6,692 nucleotides of DNA from the NCBI GenBank assembly GCA_023441145.1, contig JAEZQN010000053.1, positions 1 through 6,692 on the forward strand, written 5' to 3'. The notes under the pieces are model-generated. The model ran no database searches. It saw only the letters and a program-made list of their open reading frames with translations, and had not been told where the DNA came from. The DNA is from Bacillota bacterium (GTDB taxonomy: Bacteria > Bacillota > Clostridia > Lachnospirales > Lachnospiraceae). Position 1 is the first letter of the stretch; every line of letters starts with the position of its first letter. The translations under genes and the position numbers were made by a program. Of this stretch, positions 1 to 5,115 are shown piece by piece.

Positions 1-2
1 GG

Positions 3-1190
3 AAAAATCAAAAGAGTATACGTGTAGAAAATCTAATGAAGGCCCTAAGAATCATTGCTTTTCAAGGGCCTTGTTCAAGAAAAGAATTGACCCAACAAAT
101 GGGTCTCACAAAAATGAGTATTACCAATATTGTAAATACATTCTTAGCGAGAGGTCTTGTTAGGGAAGAGGAGCCAGCCATGGACCAGCATATATCTTCA
201 GGGCCAAGACCTTTTCTACTAAAAATAGCTTCTGGAAAGCTATTGGCAATCGGCATACATATTACAGAGTATTCCATTAATGGGCAGCTATTTGATATGG
301 TAGATGGAGTACTATTAGATAGAAAGATAGTGATAGAGAGTATTAATTCAAAAGCTCACTTTCTGAGCAGTATAAAACAACTGGTAGATCAATTAATGGA
401 GTATCAAACAGTCAATGGACTTCATGTTGCAGCCATAGGAATTACAGACAATTACTATATTAATCGTGTACAAGGTTCTGTATCCTTTAAGGGAAACCAT
501 TTAGGCATTGACGTCAATTTTATAAAGAGTAATCTAGAGCAAAGATATCAAGTCCCTATTTACATTGAGAACATGCATATAGGGATTCTTTTAACTGAGA
601 TGGCATATAGACTTTATGATGGTAATAAGAAGTATTACTATTTGTCAATTTCAGATGAGATCAGAGGTGCTTTTAGCAGCGAATATTACATACAAAAAGG
701 CTGTGTAGGTTTATCTGGTATGGTGGGGCATATGAGTGTTAAGTTTGATGGGCCAAGATGTAGTTGTGGTAATCGAGGATGCTATGAGAACTACGGAAGT
801 ATAGTTGCATTACTTAGGGATAGTAACTGTGCTTCCATTGAAGAACTTAATAGTAACTTAGCAAACAGAGAGCCATTTGCCCTACGTGCACTGGAGAACT
901 TTATTCAGACAACAACTATAGCAATCACCAACATAGTGAATCTATATGACCCTGAGGTAATCGTCATTGGTGGTAATATACTAAAGTTAGACAAATCTAT
1001 TTTGAAAAAAATTGAATACTTGGTCAACGACAGCTTTGTCTTTCGAAAACAGAGAACGATTTCCATCATCCCTTCTACACTTGCAGAGACCCATCATCAG
1101 AAAGGGTCGGCTATTATGGCGTTTTTTGAGCTTTTTGCAGACAAAGACTATGTAAGAATGATTTGTGAAGGGAATGAAGAGATAAGCTAA
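3..1190 (+). CDS. ROK-family transcriptional repressor (NagC/XylR type), 5' end outside the window
   Basis: Probable sugar-responsive DNA-binding repressor in the cytoplasm. The frame is open to the left edge without a stop. The residues before the Met at 36 (KNQKSIRVENL) look like the usual lead-in to a ROK winged helix, so the true start is probably upstream and the gene is 5'-partial. Counting from Met-36: a helix-turn-helix spans about residues 13-43 (CSRKELTQQMGLTKMSITN). A ROK sugar-binding fold follows, with the structural zinc motif C-x-C-G-x-x-G-C-x-E at 242-251 and the upstream zinc-ligand His at 232 in GHMSV. Near the end comes DPEVIVIGGN. Kinase residues are lost: the DxGxT phosphate loop reads GIHITEYSI, and the catalytic Asp of ENDxN is Met-180. 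It is therefore a regulator, not a sugar kinase. The ligand and target genes cannot be told from this window; targets are probably to the left. It ends in TAA, followed by a terminator shared with the convergent rpoD. Confidence 0.9.
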   Translation, partial: KNQKSIRVENLMKALRIIAFQGPCSRKELTQQMGLTKMSITNIVNTFLARGLVREEEPAMDQHISSGPRPFLLKIASGKLLAIGIHITEYSINGQLFDMVDGVLLDRKIVIESINSKAHFLSSIKQLVDQLMEYQTVNGLHVAAIGITDNYYINRVQGSVSFKGNHLGIDVNFIKSNLEQRYQVPIYIENMHIGILLTEMAYRLYDGNKKYYYLSISDEIRGAFSSEYYIQKGCVGLSGMVGHMSVKFDGPRCSCGNRGCYENYGSIVALLRDSNCASIEELNSNLANREPFALRALENFIQTTTIAITNIVNLYDPEVIVIGGNILKLDKSILKKIEYLVNDSFVFRKQRTISIIPSTLAETHHQKGSAIMAFFELFADKDYVRMICEGNEEIS

Positions 1191-1267
1191 CTTTATAATA
1201 AAGTACATATTATAGGTTGCGAAAGCTTGCCTTTACGTGGGATTGGCTAAAGCAGCTGCATAACCCA

Positions 1268-1302
1268 AAGAGGCTGTTGCAAAAGCAACAGCCTCTTGTT
1301 AT
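1268..1302. terminator. Bidirectional intrinsic terminator between the ROK gene and rpoD
   Basis: A perfect 13-bp inverted repeat, AAGAGGCTGTTGC (1268-1280) and GCAACAGCCTCTT (1285-1297), encloses an AAAA loop. On the plus strand it is followed by GTTATTTAT, a fair U-tract, and it lies about 80 bases after the ROK stop. On the minus strand it begins only 5 bases after the rpoD stop; there the loop is TTTT and the tail (CTCTTTGGGTTATG) is a poorer U-tract. Its place between convergent genes suggests it serves both. Termination is surer for the plus strand. Confidence 0.82.
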
Positions 1303-2412
1303 TTATAAAATATCATATCCTTTTAACATACGTGCACGACTTGGGTGGCGTAGCTTACGAAGAGCCTTAGCTTCTATCTGTCGAATACGTTCACGAGTAA
1401 CGTTAAATTCTTTGCCAACCTCTTCAAGTGTTCTAGTACGACCATCCTTTAGTCCGAATCTTAGAATAAGAACGCGTTGCTCTCTTTCTGTTAATGTATC
1501 TAAGAGCTTGCTAATTTGATCCTGAAGTACAGAGTAAGCAGCAGCATCCTCTGGCCCTATAATAGAATCGTCCTTAATAAAATCACCTAAATGGCTATCA
1601 TCCTCTTCACCGATTGGAGTATCTAAAGAAATAGGATCTGCGGACACCTTAAGAATCTCTCTAATCTTATCAATTGGTAGATTCATAGCTTCTGCTAATT
1701 CTTGTTCTGTAGGTTCACGTCCAAGTTCTTGAAGCAAGCTTCGAGAAACACGGTAGGTTTTGTTAATTACTTCAGACATATGCACTGGAATACGAATTGT
1801 TCTGGATTGATCGGCGATAGAACGTGTAATTGCCTGTCGAATCCACCAAGTAGCATAGGTACTGAATTTGTATCCCTTAGTATAATCAAATTTATCAACT
1901 GCTTTAATAAGACCGAGATTACCTTCTTGAATTAAATCTAGGAAGGAAAGTCCTCTACCAACGTAGCGTTTGGCTATGCTGACAACTAAACGCAGGTTAG
2001 ATTCTGCCAGAATCTTTTTGGCCATTTCATCTCCCTCTTCAATCTTTTTGGCTAGTTCGATTTCTTCACCAATGGAAAGAAGTGGGTAGCTACCAATTTC
2101 TTTTAAGTATAGTTTGACAGGATCATCTGACATAACAACATTTGAAGAAGATATTTCCTCTACCAAGGCAAGTTCTTCATCATTTTCTATTTCTAACAGC
2201 ACGTTATCATCTGGTTCATCGTCTGATAAATTAAGAACAACTATGTTATGTGACTCTAAGTATTCATATATTTTATCTATCTGGGTTACATTAAGGTTCA
2301 GTTCTTTAAAGAAATCGTTAACCTTGTCTACCTCAATTACGCCTTTGTTTTTCTTAGCGATTTGAACAAGTTCTTTTAACTTTTCTTCAAATTTAATTAT
2401 AGCTTCGCTCAT
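1303..2412 (-). CDS. rpoD: RNA polymerase primary sigma factor RpoD/SigA
   Basis: Sigma-70 subunit that directs core RNA polymerase to housekeeping promoters. Its 369 residues match the length of Gram-positive SigA (about 370), without the long insert of E. coli RpoD. Domains from Met-2412: a region 1.1-like N-terminus (1-60); a very acidic linker (63-88); region 1.2 (about 95-130); region 2 with the core-binding and -10 recognition helix around YATWWIRQAITRSIADQ (186-202); region 3 (about 212-290); region 4 with the -35 helix-turn-helix LEEVGKEFNVTRERIRQIEA (329-348), keeping the Arg-340/Glu-341/Arg-344 contacts; ending HPSR. An in-frame ATG at 2433 lacks a ribosome site, whereas GGAGG lies 6 bases before the ATG at 2412, so that start is chosen. 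It is divergent from the Mrp gene and convergent with the ROK gene. dnaG, its usual upstream partner in Firmicutes, is absent here, so this could be a relocated or second rpoD copy. Confidence 0.95.
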   Translation of the reverse strand: MSEAIIKFEEKLKELVQIAKKNKGVIEVDKVNDFFKELNLNVTQIDKIYEYLESHNIVVLNLSDDEPDDNVLLEIENDEELALVEEISSSNVVMSDDPVKLYLKEIGSYPLLSIGEEIELAKKIEEGDEMAKKILAESNLRLVVSIAKRYVGRGLSFLDLIQEGNLGLIKAVDKFDYTKGYKFSTYATWWIRQAITRSIADQSRTIRIPVHMSEVINKTYRVSRSLLQELGREPTEQELAEAMNLPIDKIREILKVSADPISLDTPIGEEDDSHLGDFIKDDSIIGPEDAAAYSVLQDQISKLLDTLTEREQRVLILRFGLKDGRTRTLEEVGKEFNVTRERIRQIEAKALRKLRHPSRARMLKGYDIL

Positions 2413-2416
2413 ATTT

Positions 2417-2423
2417 ATCCTCC
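2417..2423 (-). promoter_or_regulatory. Ribosome binding site that fixes the rpoD start
   Basis: On the minus strand GGAGGAT lies 6 bases before the ATG at 2412. The upstream in-frame ATG at 2433 has no purine-rich site before it and itself lies just upstream of this GGAGG, so translation should begin at MSEAIIKF. Confidence 0.85.
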
Positions 2424-2469
2424 ATATGGTCATATTACCTACTATCTAGGCAAAGTGCCACCGAATATC

Positions 2470-2478
2470 AATATAACA
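2470..2478 (-). promoter_or_regulatory. Possible extended -10 promoter for rpoD
   Basis: On the minus strand this reads TGTTATATT, an extended -10 element (TGn plus TATATT). No good -35 hexamer sits 17 bases upstream (TAGTAT is poor), as is common for extended -10 promoters. Transcription would start near 2463, giving a leader of about 50 bases that contains a small GGCA/TGCC hairpin (2449-2459). This is the best candidate in the gap but it is not strong. Confidence 0.35.
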
Positions 2479-2563
2479 CAATTTCTTTTAGAATACTAGA
2501 TAATTTTCACAAAATGAACTTATTGTGAGCAAATATGTAGCCGAAAGGCAAGGTCTTACTCTA

Positions 2564-2592
2564 TTGACATAGGTTGGGAATTAACTTATAAT
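2564..2592 (+). promoter_or_regulatory. Perfect consensus sigma-A promoter for the Mrp gene
   Basis: TTGACA (2564-2569) and TATAAT (2587-2592) are separated by exactly 17 bases, identical to the housekeeping consensus in both hexamers and spacing. The start point should be near 2599, giving a leader of about 110 bases before the Mrp gene. A short dyad, GGGTA (2599-2603) and TACCC (2610-2614), falls at the predicted 5' end of the transcript. Confidence 0.85.
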
Positions 2593-2638
2593 TCACGTGG
2601 GTATGTAGGTACCCTCATAAAGATGTTAGATTTTATTT

Positions 2639-2656
2639 TATATGTATATGTATATG
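2639..2656 (+). repeat. Three tandem copies of TATATG in the Mrp leader
   Basis: Three perfect head-to-tail copies of the hexamer TATATG lie in the predicted 5' untranslated leader, between the promoter and the ribosome site. Short tandem repeats of this kind can change copy number by slippage. Whether this one does, or affects expression, cannot be told from one sequence; in AT-rich DNA it may be chance. Confidence 0.7.
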
Positions 2657-2710
2657 CAGTCTTCAATATTTAAGGAACATTTGATGCATAATAGGATATG
2701 AAAGGAGAAT

Positions 2711-3886
2711 ATGAACATGGGTTGTTCAGGTGAGTGTAATAGCTGTTCTTCTTCCTGTTCTTCCGATAGTAGAAAGAGCATGCTAGAGCCAGTAAATCAA
2801 TATAGTAGAGTAAAGAAAGTAATTGGGGTAGTTAGTGGAAAGGGTGGAGTTGGTAAATCTCTGACCACCTCCTATTTAGCTGTTCTTATGAACCGTAAGG
2901 GGTATAAGACTGCTATCTTAGATGCAGACATCACAGGACCTTCTATTCCAAAGACATTTGGTATAACAAGTAAAGCATCCGGTAATGAGTTAGGTATCTT
3001 TCCGGCAGTAAGTAAAGAAGGCATTAAGATAATGTCTGTAAACCTGTTATTAGATTCCGATGAGATGCCAGTGGTATGGAGAGGTCCTATTGTGGCTGGA
3101 ACGGTAAAGCAATTTTGGACGGAAGTAATCTGGGATCAAGTAGATTACATGTTTGTAGATATGCCTCCTGGAACAGGGGATGTACCATTAACCGTATTCC
3201 AAAGCCTTCCTCTTGATGGCATTATCATTGTAACTTCTCCACAGGAATTAGTTTCTATGATTGTTGGTAAAGCAGTGAATATGGCAAAGGCCATGAATGT
3301 ACCAATTCTTGGTTTAGTAGAAAACTATAGCTACATCAGTTGTGGCAATTGTGGTGAGAAAATTAGTGTATTTGGAGAAAGTCATGTAGATGAAGTTAGT
3401 GCCAAGTACAACATTCCTGTATTAGATCGTGTTCCAATCGATCCAGCTATTCCAGCGTCAGTGGATAAAGGGTTAGTAGAAGAACTTCAGGTTCCATATC
3501 TTGATGAGACAGCTTCTTACATTGAGGAACAATGCCCACTTGATATGGGAAAGAGTATTAAGATAGAAGGAGCTCTAAGAATTGCAGTTCCTGTACTAGA
3601 TAAGAATGAGATTGATCAGCATTTTGGCAAAGCTAAGAAATTCAAGATTTATGATATTTTCAATCAGGTATTAGAAGGTCAGAAGGAGTTCTCCTGTGAA
3701 GGTGACGGACATGAAAGTGCTGTTAAGCTATTGGTAGAGCAGCAGGTTACTACTGTAATCTGTGGTGGTATTGGGCAAGAAGCTCTAGAAGCTTTGCTTT
3801 CCAATCAGGTAAAGGTATATCCAGGTATGACAGGAGATTCAGATGTTAATGTCGCTTCCTATCTAGATGGTGCGTTCGCAAGTTAA
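2711..3886 (+). CDS. mrp: Mrp/NBP35-family Fe-S P-loop ATPase with C-terminal NifX/NifB-like domain
   Basis: Likely a cytoplasmic ATP-dependent iron-sulfur cluster carrier or scaffold. The 391 residues run in order: a Cys-rich N-terminus (C5, C9, C12, C16); a deviant Walker A, GKGGVGKS (43-50), with the MinD/Mrp signature lysine K44; DAD at 71-73; a Walker B region VDMPPGTGD (149-157), diagnostic of Mrp; and the C-x-x-C pair C211/C214, which bridges a cluster at the dimer interface in this family. Residues about 288-388 (RIAVPVLDKNEIDQHFGKAK onward) form a dinitrogenase iron-molybdenum cofactor domain as in NifX, NafY and the NifB tail, with His-304 in DQHFG. Plain Mrp proteins lack this tail. 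AAAGGAG (2701-2707) is 3 bases from ATG-2711 and 9 from the in-frame ATG-2717, so translation may start at MGCSGEC instead. It has its own consensus promoter and is divergent from rpoD. No nif genes are present here, so a nitrogenase role should not be assumed; the client protein is unknown. Confidence 0.92.
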   Translation: MNMGCSGECNSCSSSCSSDSRKSMLEPVNQYSRVKKVIGVVSGKGGVGKSLTTSYLAVLMNRKGYKTAILDADITGPSIPKTFGITSKASGNELGIFPAVSKEGIKIMSVNLLLDSDEMPVVWRGPIVAGTVKQFWTEVIWDQVDYMFVDMPPGTGDVPLTVFQSLPLDGIIIVTSPQELVSMIVGKAVNMAKAMNVPILGLVENYSYISCGNCGEKISVFGESHVDEVSAKYNIPVLDRVPIDPAIPASVDKGLVEELQVPYLDETASYIEEQCPLDMGKSIKIEGALRIAVPVLDKNEIDQHFGKAKKFKIYDIFNQVLEGQKEFSCEGDGHESAVKLLVEQQVTTVICGGIGQEALEALLSNQVKVYPGMTGDSDVNVASYLDGAFAS

Positions 3887-3931
3887 GGGAATTGATGTGA
3901 AAATATGGTTTTCTTTTTTCTGAAGATAGGT

Positions 3932-3937
3932 TATAAT
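3932..3937 (+). promoter_or_regulatory. Candidate upstream -10 box for the aldolase gene
   Basis: TATAAT is a perfect -10 hexamer, but the sequence 17 bases upstream (TTTTCT, 3909-3914) is a poor -35. If used, the transcript would start near 3944 and carry at its 5' end a dyad, ACATAG (3945-3950) with CTATGT (3960-3965). Such a 5' hairpin could protect the mRNA. The gap between the Mrp stop and the aldolase is 109 bases and contains no strong terminator, so some read-through from mrp is also possible. Confidence 0.4.
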
Positions 3938-3941
3938 ACAC

Positions 3942-3971
3942 ATGACATAGGATACGGTACTATGTTATAAC
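3942..3971 (+). promoter_or_regulatory. Candidate proximal extended -10 promoter for the aldolase gene
   Basis: ATGACA (3942-3947, five of six matches to TTGACA) is followed after 18 bases by TATAAC (3966-3971), preceded by the extended element TGT (3963-3965). The start point would be near 3978, leaving about 18 bases before the ATG, enough for the GGAGGT ribosome site at 3985-3990. It competes with the -10 box 34 bases upstream; both share the exact heptamer GTTATAA. Confidence 0.4.
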
Positions 3972-3995
3972 AAGTAGATAAAATGGAGGTCATTT

Positions 3996-4859
3996 ATGTT
4001 AGTATCAGCTAAAGAAATGCTTACTAAAGCAAAAGCAGGACATTACGCAGTAGGTCAGTTTAATATTAACAATTTAGAATGGACAAAAGCTATTCTTTTA
4101 ACTGCTCAGGAATTGAATTCCCCAGTAATCCTTGGTGTTTCTGAAGGTGCCGGAAAGTACATGTGTGGATATAAAACAGTTGTAGGTATGGTAAATGGTA
4201 TGTTAGAAGAACTTAACATTACAGTACCGGTTGCTCTTCACTTAGATCATGGTTCTTATGAAGGAGCGAAACAATGTATTGCTGCTGGATTCTCTTCCAT
4301 CATGTTTGATGGTTCTCATTATCCAATCGAAGAAAACATTGCAAAAACTAAGGAATTAGTTGAAATCTGTAACGAAAAAGGTCTTTCCTTAGAAGCAGAA
4401 GTTGGTTCTATCGGTGGAGAAGAAGATGGTGTAGTAGGGAAAGGTGAATGTGCTGATCCAGAAGAATGTAAAGCAATTGCAGACCTTGGGGTAACAATGC
4501 TTGCAGCTGGTATTGGTAATATTCATGGTAAATACCCAGCTAACTGGGAAGGCTTAAGCTTCGAAACTTTAGATGCGATTCAGCAGTTAACAGGTGACAT
4601 GCCATTAGTTCTTCACGGTGGTACAGGAATTCCTGAAGATATGATTAAGAAAGCAATCTCCCTTGGTGTTGCTAAGATTAATGTTAATACAGAGTGTCAG
4701 CTTTCTTTTGCTGCAGCTACTAGAGAGTACATCGAAGCAGGCAAAGATCTTCAAGGTAAGGGCTTTGACCCACGTAAGGTGTTAGCTCCAGGCTATGAAG
4801 CAATCAAAGCTACTGTAAAAGAAAAAATGGAACTTTTCGGTTCTGTTAACCAGGCTTAA
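3996..4859 (+). CDS. fba: Class II (zinc) fructose-1,6-bisphosphate aldolase
   Basis: Cytoplasmic glycolytic and gluconeogenic enzyme that reversibly splits fructose-1,6-bisphosphate into dihydroxyacetone phosphate and glyceraldehyde-3-phosphate. Its 287 residues match the short bacterial class II (FbaA/GatY/KbaY-like) group. Visible signatures: HLDHG with catalytic Asp-84 and metal-ligand His-85; the second class II signature, EAEVGSIGGEED (133-144); metal-ligand histidines at 178 (NIHGKYP) and 207 (LHGGTGIP); and the phosphate-binding KINVNTE at 227-233. Close relatives cleave tagatose-1,6-bisphosphate, but general similarity and the single-gene setting favour fructose-bisphosphate. GGAGGT lies 5 bases before the ATG, an excellent ribosome site fitting high expression. 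It seems monocistronic: candidate promoters lie in the preceding 65 bases and a strong terminator follows about 60 bases after the stop. Confidence 0.95.
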   Translation: MLVSAKEMLTKAKAGHYAVGQFNINNLEWTKAILLTAQELNSPVILGVSEGAGKYMCGYKTVVGMVNGMLEELNITVPVALHLDHGSYEGAKQCIAAGFSSIMFDGSHYPIEENIAKTKELVEICNEKGLSLEAEVGSIGGEEDGVVGKGECADPEECKAIADLGVTMLAAGIGNIHGKYPANWEGLSFETLDAIQQLTGDMPLVLHGGTGIPEDMIKKAISLGVAKINVNTECQLSFAAATREYIEAGKDLQGKGFDPRKVLAPGYEAIKATVKEKMELFGSVNQA

Positions 4860-4880
4860 TTATTGTAGAACTTAGCTAGA

Positions 4881-4896
4881 TTTGACAAATGTCAAA
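4881..4896. repeat. Perfect inverted repeat after the aldolase gene
   Basis: TTTGACA (4881-4887) and TGTCAAA (4890-4896) form a perfect dyad with 7-bp arms and a 2-base centre. A third copy of the half-site, TTGACA, follows at 4898-4903. The element lies between the aldolase stop and its terminator. TTGACA at 4882-4887 also has a TAAGAT 16 bases downstream (4904-4909), so a weak promoter reading into the terminator is possible. The function is unknown. Confidence 0.5.
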
Positions 4897-4918
4897 ATTG
4901 ACATAAGATAAATAACAT

Positions 4919-4969
4919 AAACTCCTAATGATACCAGTTTATATAAAGGTACATTAGGAGTTTTATTTT
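4919..4969 (+). terminator. Intrinsic terminator of the aldolase gene
   Basis: AAACTCCTAATG (4919-4930) pairs perfectly with CATTAGGAGTTT (4952-4963). After one bulged A the stem continues with TACC (4932-4935) and GGTA (4948-4951). The loop contains the self-complementary TTTATATAAA. A U-rich tract TTTTATTTT (4961-4969) follows. This is a strong factor-independent terminator separating the aldolase from the phosphoglucomutase. Confidence 0.9.
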
Positions 4970-5033
4970 GAAAACAAGCATTACCTTAAAACATTAAATG
5001 ATAATATTAATTACAGAAAGCATCATCCTATGG

Positions 5034-5062
5034 TTGAATTATGAGGATAAACCAATTATAAT
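5034..5062 (+). promoter_or_regulatory. Sigma-A promoter of the phosphoglucomutase gene
   Basis: TTGAAT (5034-5039; TTGA conserved) and a perfect TATAAT (5057-5062) are separated by exactly 17 bases. The start point is expected near 5069, giving a leader of about 47 bases. Symmetric elements cover the -10 box and start site, so this promoter looks regulated. Confidence 0.72.
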
Positions 5063-5065
5063 TGG
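5052..5065. promoter_or_regulatory. 14-bp perfect palindrome over the -10 box
   Basis: CCAATTATAATTGG is its own reverse complement and contains the -10 hexamer TATAAT. A protein bound here would block RNA polymerase, so it is a candidate operator. Part of the symmetry comes from AATTATAATT, which arises easily in AT-rich DNA; the flanking CC/GG is what makes it notable. Confidence 0.4.
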
Positions 5066-5081
5066 AACGTAAGCGTTTCAA
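5062..5081. promoter_or_regulatory. Candidate cre/LacI-type operator at the transcription start
   Basis: TTGGAACG (5062-5069) and CGTTTCAA (5074-5081) form an inverted repeat matching at 7 of 8 positions around TAAG. Within it, CGTAAGCGTTTCAA (5068-5081) fits the catabolite-response consensus TGWAARCGYTWNCA at 12 of 14 positions, including the core AAGCGTT. It covers the predicted start point, where CcpA or another LacI/GalR-family protein would repress. Carbon-catabolite control of a sugar-phosphate mutase is plausible but inferred. Confidence 0.4.
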
Positions 5082-5115
5082 AGGAGCGCAGCATAAAAAA
5101 GAAAGAGGTAACATT

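Noticed and set aside
1191..1203. CTTTAT-A-ATAAAG dyad just after the ROK stop codon
   Set aside because: It is an A/T-only short dyad apart from the end pairs, likely chance in this base composition, and the true terminator lies downstream.
1217..1519. Plus-strand reading frame of 100 codons running through the terminator into rpoD
   Set aside because: It overlaps the hairpin and the antisense of sigma region 4, begins with a non-ATG start with no good ribosome site, and resembles no protein. It is a shadow of rpoD.
2440..2560. Possible riboswitch in the gap between rpoD and the Mrp gene (GGCAAAGTGCC and GCCGAAAGGC hairpins)
   Set aside because: The stems are only 3-4 bp, the segment lies upstream of the Mrp start point, and I could not match it to the conserved cores of riboswitch classes I know.
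3899..3919. GAAAA/TTTTC hairpin followed by six Ts after the Mrp stop codon, as a terminator
   Set aside because: The stem is only 5 bp with one G-C pair, too weak for a confident intrinsic terminator despite the U-tract.
4998..5072. A 24-codon open frame (MIILITESIILW...) upstream of the phosphoglucomutase
   Set aside because: It has no ribosome site and covers the promoter of the next gene; the predicted start site would exclude it from the mRNA.
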